NCBI RefSeq assembly: GCF_033958435.1
Contig: NC_134138.1
Location: 175,940,798 to 176,004,797 of the forward strand
Length of the DNA stretch: 64,000 nt
DNA from: Carettochelys insculpta
Taxonomy: Eukaryota > Chordata > Testudines > Carettochelyidae
Direction: 5' to 3'
Part shown: positions 44,538 through 56,470 of the stretch, one piece after another
Position numbering within the stretch: the stretch's first letter is position 1
How the letters are laid out: every line of letters starts with the position of its first letter
The notes under the pieces: generated by a model
What the model was told of the DNA's origin: nothing
The model's input: only the letters and a program-made list of their open reading frames with translations
Database searches by the model: none
Position numbers and translations under genes: made by a program

Positions 44538-45349
44538 AAGTGATAAACCAATCAATAAATTAAATGGTATATTCCTGAGCTACATCACTAGGATCTGTGG
44601 GGGCGGGGAAAGTGGGATTTGGCTGCTGCCTTCCTCTGAGGAAGTCATGGAGTGGCTTTGGAAGCATTCATACAATCTGGCGGTTGGGTGTGTGACTCCA
44701 TGCATGTGATAACAGGGCCTATCAGGGTTTGCTGCTTGTCACTAGCAATGCCTTGTGAGAGACATTCCAGACTGGTGCGTTAAAAGGGGCACAACAATAC
44801 CACAGTCCTAAGCTGTAGTCCAAAGTTCCTGTCACAATAGCATTAATGTGTATTAGTATAATAAATATTTTTAAATATAAAATATGTGTATGTAAACATA
44901 TATATCTGTAGTGCCTTGTGACAACAATGTTATCACCAAGAGATACCTTGGAGATGGCATATTAAAAGACTTAAATTGAACAGAAATGAATATGATAGTG
45001 CCAAATACTGCTCTTCATATTTAATCACAGAGCTTTGCCAACTTACTTTATTTTGCACCTATAGCATCCTTGCTTGACAGACCTGGACTTGTCTTTCATG
45101 AAATCAGTCAGTCAATGCCAAGTCATCATATTAAGTTCCCTGAAGTGTTTGAAATAGACTCAGATGTGCACTGAAGATTTCTAGAAATTGACCCAAACAC
45201 ACACTAGTACTCAGATATACAAAAGGTAAAGATCAAGGAAACAAACAACCAAACACTGTTGCACCATCTAGTTTTCAGATTTCAATTATAGTCAATAAGA
45301 CATTGATTTTTCTCATGAACAAATAGCTATAATGGATTAAACTCAGAGA
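44538..45349. other. Intronic DNA, nothing recognised
   Basis: AT-rich sequence with no gene and no repeat family that I can identify. Confidence 0.4.
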
Positions 45350-46145
45350 GAGTGGGTTCTCTGCTGGCAAGCAGCCTGATGAGCCAATGGGAAGAGAGAG
45401 GTTCTCTCTTTTTTTTTTTTAGTTGAAGTAGTTACCTGCTGAGGGGCTTTTCATTTGTGTGGCTACAGGGGAGAGAGACAGATGTTTAAGCCTGAGCAAG
45501 CTTAAGGAATCCAGTAAATATCCAGCCACTAGAAGATTAGGGCATACAGATATGTAAGTAGAAAGGAAATGTTTAGTCAGATGTGATCAGGTTATTTTTA
45601 TTTTGGGTTGGTGCAGGCCTTCCGAGGCTGGCTGATGTAGTACACTGTAAATTTTAAACTGAATGCCAGGGAAGTAATTTTCTGTGCTTTAATCCACTTT
45701 TTTTTTTCAGTTGTTCTGTAATATTTAGCAACCAAATTTGCTTTGTCATATAAATATTTTGTTTGGTTAATAAAACACTTTTTTTTAAAGCTATGATTTG
45801 ATTCATGTGCCCTAGAGAAGGTTCTGTGGGTATACATGTCTAAGACTGAAAGGTCAGCTATCAGATTGCAGCTTAGTTTCTTCCTCTTTGTTTTCAAGTT
45901 CTCTCCTAGTGGAGGGTTAAGAGCTTGGGGTAGCACCACAGGGAGACATCCCAAGTGTGTTTGCCTGGGCTTTAGAGGTTTTGTCTCATTTGGGTGGTGG
46001 CAGCTACCTCTCAGGGTCGGGGAATCTGTAACCCTGGGAAGATTTAAAACAGAAGCCTATGGAGGCAAGGTATTTTTAAAGCCTCTTGCAGGCTCCCACC
46101 TTCTGCACTGAGATCGTCAGAGTGGGGATCAGCGCTGATAATGAA
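45350..46145 (+). repeat. LTR-like repeat, probable solo LTR
   Basis: Resembles the 3' part of a turtle LTR: TTAATAAAACACTTTTTTT with an AATAAA signal near 45769, then TGTTTGCCTGGGCTTTAGAG, CTGTAACCCTGGGAAGATTT and the end CACCTTCTGCACTGAGATCG. No internal retroviral genes are nearby. Borders and target duplication could not be set. Confidence 0.4.
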
Positions 46146-46235
46146 TTATTACTGTTATGTTAGAAATTCTGTGTGTGTGCCTGTTACATCAGTTGTTCCC
46201 ATGATCCTTATAAGCAGTTTTTCTGTTTACACCTA

Positions 46236-46635
46236 GGCTGCGTATACACTAGCATTGTTCTTTCGAAAGAGGCATGCAAATGAGGGAAATCAAAAATGCA
46301 AATGAGGTGTAGATGTACATATCTGGCACCTCATTTGCATATCCTCCTTTCAAAAGAAAAAAAGCAGTGTAGATGCTGCTCTTTTGAAATGAAACCCCAT
46401 TTTTTGAAAACACCCTTCTTCCTAAAAATTTGGGAAGAAGGGTGCTTTCGGAAATAGGGTTTACTTTCGAAAGAGAAGCCTCTACACTGCCTTTTTTTCC
46501 CCTATGAAAGAAGCTCTTTCAAAAGATGGATATGCAAATGTAGTGCCAGATATATAAATCTGCACCTCATTTGCATTTTTGACTTCCCTCTTTTGCATGC
46601 CTCTTTCAAAAGAGCAATGCTAGTGTAGACAAGCC
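46236..46635. mobile_element. Harbinger-type MITE, 400 bp
   Basis: Left end GGCTGCGTATACACTAGC, right end GCTAGTGTAGACAAGCC, target duplication CTA at 46233-46235 and 46636-46638. Strongly palindromic, with AAAAATGCAAATGAGGTG on the left and CACCTCATTTGCATTTTTGA on the right, centred near 46425 at CCTAAAAATTTGGGAAG. Confidence 0.8.
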
Positions 46636-46770
46636 CTAATGTTTTGCTCTCCACATTTTCCCATTCCCATAAAGCCATATTTTTAGCAGTAGTCAATACG
46701 AGACAGCCAAATATCTCATGAGAGGTCTCATCCTGAACACGTAAATTTAGCGGATACAGTTTTAGAAGAT

Positions 46771-46855
46771 AAGTTTCAGAGGGTTAGCTGTATTAGTCTG
46801 TATCCGCAAAACAGTGAGAAGTCCTGGGTACCACAGGACTTCTTGCCATTTTAGG
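46771..46855 (-). repeat. Fragment of the CACGGCTAC repeat
   Basis: AGTTTCAGAGGGTTAGCTGT, then ATTAGTCTGTATCCGCAAAA, then CCACAGGACTTCTTGCC: tail and central parts of the repeat seen at 19978, here rearranged and partly inverted. Confidence 0.55.
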
Positions 46856-49682
46856 AGATGTTAGTTTTAAAATTTTATGGCTTTTTTTTTTCAAATATAG
46901 CATCTTCTTTTAAAACATACAAGACATATTTGTAAATGTTTTCATTTCACACATTGCTCGTATATGCATAACTGTGAAATATATTATTATGAAAAGAGAG
47001 TTGCAAATTGTATATTGTATGTCACAGTTACATTTGTTCTTGAAATCTGAAAGGTGAATTTCTATGTATCAATACTGTTAATTGTAGACATTTTGTGAAG
47101 TTAACACAACCTCTATATGTTATCTTACTTTATGGTCATTTCCAATTTTAAGGCTTGGTGTGGAGGGTGTTCTTTGTTTTTAATAACTGTAAGGTTCATG
47201 AACATTTTAATTGTAATGTTACTATTACACTCAGTTGAATGTTAATTACAAGTCTTTATTATTAAAAATATATAATGTTCAAAAATAGCTGTTTTGAGTA
47301 CAAAGGAAGTGAAAATGTCAAAGTCAAAACTGGATCCAAAAATGAATTTTCCCACCATGTGCGTATATACATGGATTCAATTTTATATGATTTCAAATAA
47401 CTGAAAGATACCTGCATAACCCCATGTATAGCTTGGTCAACACACAATGAACAAAACAGAGGCCCTGGGGATCTGCGTCTCGTGATGTATTAAATTATAT
47501 ATTTTCATTACTCCAGTAAAAGCCTACAAGAAGTCTGTAAATCCTAATATTTATTCTGTAAGAAATATGATTTAGAAATGGATTTATTCTGAAAAACTGA
47601 CAATACCAACAGCACAGACAATAGTATGCAGTGAAACGGATGGGGGTCTTCCAAATCCCAGGCCACTGATGTATTACAGCCTCGCTCATTCTAAGGTTTG
47701 TTGTTATGAAAAAGAATGAGGTGTATTTAAGCCCTATACTATACTTATGATTTTCAAAAAGTATTTAATATACACAAAAGTGGAACAGAGACTCATTTTT
47801 CCAGTTAAAAATATTTAATACCATATAAATATTAGGGATCAGCTTGATACTTCATTGGTTCCATGTACTCTCCATATGTCAGTATTTTCTTTACTACAGC
47901 ATTAATCTCTCTAGTTCAGCACTCTCTGGTTGGTTGGTAATGCTGCTAAACAATACTGACCTCCTGTGATTCAACCTGTGTTATATTTTAGTTATAAGGT
48001 CCTTGGGTACAGAACATGTTTTTGTTACATGGCTGTAAATTACTTGGCACAATGGAATCCTGGTCCATGACTTGGGCTTATACACACTGCAATAATAAAA
48101 GTAATAATAATTCTATTTTGTGTGAGAAACATCCCATTTCATGATGTCCTTTGTTGGAATGGAAGGGACATTGGAGGAAAAATGCATCCTTATAGTAAGA
48201 ACATGAAAGGATTATATGCTTTGGGGAACCACAGGATTTATAAGGTTGTTAAACAAAATAATTACAACAAAATAATACACTAGACGAGCCTATGCTGTGA
48301 TGTTCTAATTATTTACAATGCAAACAGTAAGTGAATGGTCCAAGTCCATACCTAGTTCCCAGCAGAGCACAAAGACCCCAAATTATTATCCAAACTCACT
48401 TCCAGTCAGAGCTTTGGCTTTGCTGTTCTCTCAAAAATAATGCCTAAGCCATCGCTCAAGGATCTGCTTTGCCATAGCTCCCAACCACCATCCTCATAAT
48501 CCTGATGGCGCTATTGAGGTGCACCTGGCACAATGAGTCAGCTGATGTTCAGCAGCTTTCTGCGGGGTTCCTACATCTTCTCTGTAAGCTATGCCTCAAA
48601 GCCCTGCAGCATTTCAGACTAGAGCTAGGCTGCTCCCCTACAGCAAATGCCATTAGAATTCTTCACTGCTATATGCCACTCTTAAAATAGTAGTATCTGC
48701 CATTTTGACAGGAAGAATGCTGCAAAAGCCACAGCAAATTTAACTACTACACGTGGCAAATGTTCACTTTTTTAACAGTGTTCATGCGTATACTTTATTC
48801 ATACGAACAGTCCTATTGACTTTAGTGGAACTACTCACCTAACTAAGAGTTCAGGCCCTTACAGTTTAGGCCACCTTGGATCAACATACAACACAAATGA
48901 TATCTTGGTATACCATGCTGTCACAGAAAGGAATCAACAACAGCTAGAAAAATAAACCAATTTCTAAGAGTGTATCTACATTTGAGTTGGGAGGTGTGAT
49001 TCAGAACGTGCAGAGATGAACCTGTGATAGTTCTAAAAACATCAGCATAACCAGCATAGCAGGACAGCAGGTTGGTCTAGCCAAGTACATTCTCAGTGGG
49101 TACATATTCAGGCAGCTGGCCTGAGCTGCCACCCACATTACCCAGGCTATGCTGTTATTTTTAGCATGTCAGCTCAAACACAGCTGGCATGAGTATGTCT
49201 ATGTGTGCTGGGAATGACACCTCCCTGCTCCAATGTGACTTGAAGTCACTAAGATCCAGAGTTGGCTGTGCATATTATGAATGGGGTGCTCACAAAAATC
49301 ACCTGGGCTTGTTGGAGCAAAAGCATGGAGAGAAAATATGCTTTTTATTTTTTAGAAAACCAATTCATAATGAACCCTGTGCTTTATGAGTGTCACAACA
49401 CAAGCTTTGAAATCTCATTGCCGGGTGTACTAAGGAAACTTTAAAGTCACCTTGACATTTCATACCGTCTGCTTTTTAATAGGACAGGCATTTCTGCTGT
49501 GATCTTTCTTAGGCATGAAGATGCCACTCTTTATCTAAGAAATCTACTGTTTGTTAAGAATAGTAGCCTGTGTTTAAGCCTTGAACATCCAGCCTTTTTA
49601 GGGTGGCAAGCATTCACTTGAACAATACAAGGGATTTGCAAAGGGACTATTTTCACAAATTTCAAAAGAATAGAGCGCATAA

Positions 49683-49753
49683 GGTTTGGTCCAAAGCCTG
49701 CTAAAGTCACTGGTAATGTTTCTACTAACATCAGTAGGCTTTGGATCTGGTAC
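49683..49753. repeat. Short palindromic repeat
   Basis: GTCCAAAGCCTGCTAAAGTC on the left mirrors CAGTAGGCTTTGGATCTGG on the right. Same style as 28448-28498 (GATCCAAAG...CTTTGGAC). Confidence 0.5.
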
Positions 49754-49961
49754 TCAGTTTGTAAGAGATCAGTATTTTCAATCGCATTGATTGTTGCCCA
49801 GAGATAGTTTATTACTTGCTCCTTATTAAAATTAGGCTAAATTAAACTACCCTACTAGAAACTAGAATAATGGTAGTAGCTCGATGTTCATTATCCATTT
49901 ATACCTTCAGGCATCTGATTCACAGAGCAGAGTAAGTACTCATCTATTTATCATCTAATCT

Positions 49962-50597
49962 GGCCAGGTACATCTACACTACAGAGATCTTTTGAAAGAA
50001 GCCCTTCCAGAAGGTCTCTTCTGAAATAGCTTCTTTTGAAAGAATGCATCCACACACAATAAAGCAGATCAAAAGAGTGATCTGCTCTTTCGAAACAGCA
50101 TCCACACAGCCTCCCACTCTTTTGAAAGAACAGACCAGGGATCGAAAAATCAGGCGCCATGAGGGCTGCTCTTTCAAAAGAAGGGCCCTGAGGAGTGTCT
50201 ACACATGTTTTCTTTGGGAAGAAGCTTTCAAAAGGAGAAGTTCTTTCTGAAGTGGGAGTGGAAGAGCGCTTTCAAAAGGAGTAAAATATTCATTCGATTT
50301 AATTTCAGAACACTTTTTGTGTGCAACAAGAAGTCCTGTGGCACCTTATAGACTAACAGATGTTTTAGAGCATAAGCTTTCATGGGCAAAGACCCACTTC
50401 ATCAGGTGAAAGCTTATGCTTCAAAATATCTGTTAGCCTATAAGGTGCCACAGGACTTCTTGCTGTTCTCGAAGATACAGACTAACACGGCTACCTCTGT
50501 GATTTTTGTGTGCAGACACTGCACAGGATCTTTTGAAAGAACCCCCGCGCTTCTTTCGAAAACTCTTTCGCAAGAACTTGGTAGGGTACACAGAGCC
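49962..50597. mobile_element. Harbinger-type MITE split by a retroposed repeat
   Basis: Left end GGCCAGGTACATCTACACTA followed by CTTTTGAAAGA-type motifs. The right part resumes after the insert with CAGACACTGCACAGGATC and TTTCGAAAACTCTTTCG and fades into GGTAGGGTACACAGAGCC. Composition matches the MITE at 10580-11008. The right terminus is poorly conserved and no target duplication was found. The insert at 50324-50502 is a different repeat. Confidence 0.6.
50324..50502. repeat. Inverted-duplicated copy of the CACGGCTAC repeat
   Basis: Flanked by a 10-bp direct repeat TTTTTGTGTG (50314-50323, 50503-50512). The left half is the reverse complement of the repeat body (AGTCCTGTGGCACCTTATAG); the right half is the repeat in forward sense (CTATAAGGTGCCACAGGACT) with its tail ATACAGACTAACACGGCTAC. 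It interrupts the MITE at 49962-50597. Confidence 0.8.
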
Positions 50598-51610
50598 ACC
50601 ACGTTTCTGTAAGCTGCACATATTAAAATCTCTCTGTTAGCACCTGATTATGCATGGGAAGAACTAACTGCTGAGTGGAGAAACACTCAGATTCCTTGGA
50701 GGTTCCATATGCAGTGTGCAGATGAGCTCAGTGTGTTATTTTTATTAATCTTATAGCAGCACCTAGCAACTCCAACCAGGACTGGACTCCCATTTATGTG
50801 GGGCATTTTACATATACATAAGATGATATTGGTTTCCACCCTGAAGCACCTTTTAACCTAAAGAGATAAAGCATACAAAAAGTGGGAGAAAGTATTATTA
50901 TCCCCATTTTATAGACAACTAAAGCAAAGACAGATCAGCTACTCTGATCCACCCTCATTGTTCCACACTAAGACAGCTTTTCCACACCATCCTCTCTCTG
51001 TAATGCCTTTTCCACATCTTTCTTGATGCCATGATCATGTCAGACACGCAAATGTAACCACATCTTTCTTTTCTTTTATCATCCATTTATTCTATGAAGT
51101 ACCTTCCCCCTCACCCCAGGGAATCAATGACACTTGCACCTGTTCCTTTTGTTACGTTGAGAAGCACCATTAAAAACAAAACACAAGCAAGCAAGTAGTC
51201 CTTGTATTTCTTAATGACTGACACAGTTGGTGTTTCTCTGAGTTCAAGGTCCATCCATAAGATAACCCCTAAATATTAGACAAAACGCAGGAAGAGGAAA
51301 CAGAGCTACCCAGAATAGTACAGATTTCATCTGCACACTATTGATTCCCATCAGGTTATAAGAAGTCCATTTCACCTTTTCGCTGGAAAGCTTCCACAGA
51401 TCCACATTTTCTGGTTTTATTAATAATTGTGGCTTTAAAATAACTTCTCATAATAGAAGTAAAAAAACAAAGTAGTTCTTCACATCCTAAGGGTTTTTTT
51501 TAAACTCTAAATAATACGAAAAGAAATGATGCTGTAAATAGCTATGTACCTCAGCTATGAGAGAGCCAGTAAGAATAGCTTGTCTCTGCTGTGCCGTTGA
51601 TTAGTGATAA
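50598..51610. other. Intronic DNA, nothing recognised
   Basis: No gene, no nameable repeat. Confidence 0.4.
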
Positions 51611-52065
51611 GCAATGCTCCCTCTAATTTCTCTCTCCATAGGGAGAATAAATTTTGTTGTGCTCACCAAGGCACTTGCAGATATGCACCACCCATAGATA
51701 CACACACTGCCCACTTTAAGGGTGAGTCTACACTAGGAACTAACTTTGAAGTTAACTTTGAAGTTATTCACGACATCAAAAGTAGCCAGCAGAGAGTCTA
51801 CACACATTTTCCCTGACTTTGAAGTTAACTTCAAACTAGGGAGACCAACTTCAGAGTCCTTACTCCATTCCAGGAATGGAGTAGTGCCCTACTTGGAAGT
51901 TTAACTGCGAAGTAGGGTGGGTGCAGACACTCATCTTTGAAGCTGCTTATTTCGAAATACAACTTCAAAGTTATTTTTGTAGTGTAGACACAGCCTAAGT
52001 GTCTGGGAATGCTCTGCTAATGAGCTGAGTGGCACCCGAATCTGTCAGCTTTCAGGGAACACTGG
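51611..52065. repeat. CCCTCTAATTTTTCC-family repeat split by a MITE
   Basis: Left part TGCTCCCTCTAATTTCTCTC and TTTTGTTGTGCTCACCAAGG; right part GCTAATGAGCTGAGTGGCAC ending CAGGGAACACTGG. It is the second copy of the repeat at 12136-12335, interrupted at 51720-51995. Confidence 0.65.
51720..51995. mobile_element. Harbinger-derived MITE, 276 bp
   Basis: Ends GGGTGAGTCTACACTAGG and GTAGTGTAGACACAGCC, target duplication TAA at 51717-51719 and 51996-51998. The block AGTGCCCTACTTGGAAG to GCGAAGTAGGGTGGGTGCAG parallels AGCGCCCTACTTCGACG to GTCGAAGTAGGGACCGTG at the left end of Harbinger A, so it looks like an internally deleted relative of A and B. Confidence 0.82.
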
Positions 52066-53084
52066 TGGTAACTATATATTTGGGAACCCATCTAGCAAAT
52101 TAAATTCAGAATGATATTGCAATAGTGATAGTGACAGAAAATAAGTATCTTCAAAGAAAAACGTAAAAAAACGAATGATGGTTGGAGAAGAAATATTGTG
52201 CAGATAAGGACTGAAGAACACTTTAAATCATAATTGATACTAACATCCTAAGGTATTTATTTAGCACTAATAGCTAGCACAGCATTGCATGAATAAGAGC
52301 CAGAATCTGCTGTTTCTTACACTGCAGTAACTCCATTTATGTGGCTGGAGTTAAAAGCGGGGATACAAGAGTATTGGCCTCACAATCTAGACTTCGGCCT
52401 CACAATCTAGACTTCAGTACTGGTTGCTCTCCACATATAATAGTCATAACAACAGCTCCTTCTCAAGGACTTTACCTTGATTTTTTTCCCCTTAGATAAG
52501 AGCTTGTGACTCTGTCTTCCATTTAGCTGAACCTCTTCTGTAAAGGTTGTGTGTAAGAGAAAGTGAGCACCTAGCTCCAGTGTATTGTAACTAGCCCCTA
52601 GCCCTACACTTGGCAAGGTGAAGACATAATCTCTCTGCCTCAGGCTATTTATCAGTAAAACGATTAAAACATGAGTATACTTTTTTTTTTTTTTTGGTTC
52701 ATAGGAGTTAGGAGCCTCAATTATTTAATGTTCATGACTTCACCATTTGTGACATCCTTGAATACAATATGCTGGATACCAGAAGTGTAAATGATTATAT
52801 AGTTGATATAATTGTTAATGACAGATTCATTGCATCTTTAAGTGAAAAACACCTCTCAATAAGCTTTTAAAATTTCTCATCTAAAATGTAGTAATTTTAT
52901 TTTCATTTTAGGATCAACACTTAGAAAAGAAATCACTAAAAAGTTATTAAGTTGCCAAAATGCTTGCAATTTCTGGGAGGGATTTACTGATAACACTATA
53001 GCCGCAACTTGTAAATGCAATGGTGTCAGACTAAAGGCAGAAGGTAACTTGTTGTTTAAGAACAAAAAAGGTTTAAATGTGATC
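52066..53084. other. Intronic DNA, nothing recognised
   Basis: Contains a direct repeat of about 22 bp (GGCCTCACAATCTAGACTTC) near 52377-52420 and a T-run at 52681-52696. No exon or nameable element. Confidence 0.45.
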
Positions 53085-53205
53085 CATTGAGGTTTACGGA
53101 GTATCATCACCAGCAATAACCAGGGCATCAGTGCCTGGTGGTTTCTGATGCCTCTCTCAATATTTCCTTCCATCTTTCCCCGTCCAGTGAGGCATGGCTT
53201 AGTTT

Positions 53206-54090
53206 CTATAGACTAGCTCCACACCAATCTACTATGTCATCCACCCATTCTCTGTGGCGTCTGCCTCTCCTATTTGAACCATCCATTATGCTGAATACCA
53301 GGGTCTTGATCTTCTGTTCATCATTCATTCTGCAAATATTCCCCAATAGCTGTAACTTGCATTTTATAACCTTCTGCAGTAGGTTCTCTTTCAGCTGTAT
53401 CTTCTTATATAATTCCTCATTGGTGACCTCCTGCAGCCATCCTACTTTCAGGATCTTCCTATAACAACTCCTCTCGAATGCCAATAGTTTTCTCTTCGAA
53501 TCTTTCCTTATCACCCATGTCTCACATCTGTACAACATGCTGCTGAATACACGTTTTCAAGACACTCAGCTTTATTCCTAAACTAATCATTTTGCTTTTC
53601 CAGATTTTATCCATCGCCTTCAAACTCACTCTTGCTTTTGCTATTCTAGTCACTATTTCCTCCTTACAGCCTAGATCATACACTATGTTGCTCCCCAGAT
53701 ATATGAACTTCTCTATGTTCTCTAGTTCAATCCCATCTACACTGATCTTCCTTCCTAATTCCTTATTCCCAAATACCATTTTTTTTGTTTTATCGATGTT
53801 CATAATCAGTTTTACCACTTCCCTTCCTCATTTAGCACCTGCACAATTTTCGCTAGCTTCTCCTCATCTTCCTTAATGGTAGCTATATCATCCATGAACC
53901 TCAACTTGTTAATTCTTATCCCGTGCACAGATGTCCCTTCTACCTCTTCCTTGGTCTTGTCCATTGCTCTCTCTAGATGCCCAATGAAGATACTCAGAGA
54001 TACCGGATCTTCTTGTCTCATACCTCTACTCATTCTATACCAACTTCTCAACTCTCTGCACATTCTCACTGCTGCCTCCGCACCTGTCAT
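53206..54090 (-). pseudogene. RTE reverse transcriptase remnant
   Basis: Three successive minus-strand frames (54090-53812, 53818-53522, 53538-53206) form most of the RT palm, thumb and C-terminal region. Markers are GMRQEDPVSLSIF, RFMDDIATIKEDEEKL, KISVDGIELENIEKFIYLGS and CYRKILKVGW. The three frames are offset, so at least two frameshifts are present. The aspartate pair of the active site is kept in FMDD. Confidence 0.82.
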
Positions 54091-55644
54091 TGATATCCTT
54101 CAACAACCAGATCAGTCAGCTATCTCCTATGTATGACTGCAACACCGCCTAAGTAACTTTCTGATGTATGCTGTCAAATGCCTTCTGAAAATTTATGAAG
54201 CAAGTGTATATGTTCTTTTTCTTTCATTGAGCTTTCGCCACTATCATTGTTAGTGCCAGGATCCCTGTATGGTACTTCTATCTTTCCTGAAGCCCACTTG
54301 CTCATTTGCTAGATGTTCTTCTATCTGCAATCTTAGTCTTTCCATCAGTAACGTCATCAGTACCTTGCCTAGGTGACTCGTTGGGGCAATTGTTCTGGAG
54401 TTCTTTCACTTCAATGCACTTCCTTTCTCGTGTATTGTCACTAGCATAGATCGTGTCCATTCCTCAAGTGCCTTCTCTTCTTTCCATGCTATACTATATA
54501 GTCGGTGTATTTCCTGAATCATACTTTCTTGGCCATATTTAATCATCTCTCCCATGATCTTATCATTTTCAGGGCTTGTTCTTTAGTCATTTCACTGCTC
54601 TTTCTACTTCCTCCTTCAAAGTATCAGTCTCGCTCTCAATGTGCAGCAGGGACATCTCTTTCAATTCTATGATGAGTCTCTCTCGACACTGATCATTTTG
54701 CCTTGTCCTTTCTGGCCACTTTCCTTACCTCATTGCATTTCACCCTATAATGCTGTTCTGCCCTCTTGGAAACATCCCTTCTGATCTCCAACACTCTCTT
54801 CTCTTGGACCAACTTCAGTGCCTCCTGTGTAATCCACTTCTTACTAATTTTCTCTTCTTCTGGAACAGTCTGCTCAATTGCCTCTTCTATCGCTGTGGCT
54901 ATCCCTTCGATTCTATTATCTAGGCCTCTCTCTGTGGTCACATTCCAATCTTCTCTTTGAGTGCTGCTCTGCATGCGTTCCCTATTTCTTCCTTGCCTAG
55001 CCTTGTCTCGCTACATCTCTTCTTTTTTAAGACTGTGGAGCGAGTCTATATCTGCTCCTTTGAAAGTCTGGCACTGCTGTACTGATATAACCCATCTTCT
55101 TCCTATCAAATCATATCTATCATGTTCTTGGACTTCCCATTGTTTGATCGCTATGTCCAATTCCTACAGTCCTTTTGTTGGAATCTCATGTTGCAGATCA
55201 CCACCTCGTTCTCTTCAGCAAATTCTAGTGGTTTCTCTTCTTGTTTGTTTCTTTCTCCATATTCAAACCTTCCCATGATTCTCCCCCAACCTTCATTAGG
55301 TGTTGTGACTTTCACATTCCAATCTCCTCCAATGATGAACACATCACTCTTTGGTATCTCCTCCACCGTCTTTGTCAAGTCTTCACAGAATTGCTCAGTC
55401 TCTTAATCTGTACTGTCTGACATGGGTGCATACACCTGAATGACCAAGATGTTGAACAGTTTTGCTTTGAATCTCACTACCGTCAATCTTGCACTTACCG
55501 GTTTATATCCTAACGATATATCTCTCGCTCTTTTACAAAGAAGGAATACGACTCCTGCCTCATGCTTCATTTTGTTCCCTAATCAAATGACTTTGCAACC
55601 ACACATCTTTCCTGGTGCCGTCCAACACATCTCCACCACTCTAA

Positions 55645-56080
55645 GGCTACGTCTACACGTGCCCCAAACTTCGAAATGGCCATGCAAATGGCCATTTCGA
55701 AGTTTACTAATGAAGCGCTGACATGCATATTCAGCGCTTCATTAGCATGCGGGCGGCAGCGGCGCTTCGAAATTGACGAGCCTTGCCGCCGCGCGGCGCA
55801 TCCAGACGGGGCTCATTTTCGAAAGCACGCCACCTACTTCGAAGTCCCCTTATTCCCGTGAGCTCATGGGAATAAGGGGACTTCGAAGAAGGTGGCGTCC
55901 TTTCGAAAAGGAGCCCCGTCTGGCCGCGCCGCGCGGCGGCAAGGCTCGTCAATTTCGAAGCGCCGCTGCCGCCCGCATGCTAATGAAGCGCTGAATATGC
56001 ATTTCAGCGCTTCATTAGTAAACTTCGAAATGGCCATTTGCATGGCCATTTCGAAGTTTGGGGCACGTGTAGACACAGCC
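55645..56080. mobile_element. Foldback Harbinger MITE, 436 bp (copy 2)
   Basis: Ends GGCTACGTCTACACGTGCCC and GGGCACGTGTAGACACAGCC, target duplication TAA at 55642-55644 and 56081-56083. Near-complete palindrome centred at about 55862 (CCCGTGAGCTCATGGG). It splits the endonuclease region of the RTE LINE. Confidence 0.92.
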
Positions 56081-56470
56081 TAAGTGTATTGTGTCGGAAT
56101 CTCTCCATGTCCTTCTGGAAGCAACTCTAATTTTCCAGTCACCCATGCTATTTGGACATTCCATATTCCAACTGATAGTATATTTATGGAGCAGCATCAA
56201 GTTAAGATGCAAATGCATTTTAAAGTTTTAATTTAGCCCCCACTCCTCCATACACAAGGCTTTCATTGACGTTAAAGGGAGTTTAATTCTTTGAACTGCC
56301 AAGCAAACACAAACCAACATGAGATTAAAACGGAAGCTTGAAATGATTTATAGATGGAGAGATTCATCTGTGAACAGCTAAGAATAAAGAGAGACTAAAC
56401 TCACTGAAAAACATGCTGGCGCAATATTTTGTAGCAAGCTAAAAAGCACATTTCCAGCTTGTCCCACAAT

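Larger units (their letters stand above)
46639..49961. other. Intronic DNA, mostly unrecognised
   Basis: AT-rich. It holds one CACGGCTAC-family fragment (46771-46855) and a short palindrome (49683-49753). The phrase CCTATTGACTTTAGTGG near 48811 belongs to a style of short amniote repeat. No exon is visible. Confidence 0.4.
53085..56185 (-). mobile_element. RTE/BovB-like LINE (minus strand), interrupted
   Basis: Read leftward, minus-strand frames follow the RTE order. There is an endonuclease start near 56170 (WNMECPNSMGDWKIR-like), then after the MITE at 55645-56080 more endonuclease (VIQVYAP near 55437; SDVFIIGGDWNVKVTTPNEG at 55350-55290; RFQQKDCRNWT). A linker follows (54974-54693), then RT with GMRQEDPVSLSIF and RFMDDIA (54030-53880), then LYRCETWVIRKDSK, CYRKILKVGWLQEVTNEEL and RRGRRHREWVDDIV (53538-53206). 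Several frameshifts and stops, and the YADD-type box is altered to FMDD. The clade is judged from similarity in motif wording to BovB-type proteins. Confidence 0.85.
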
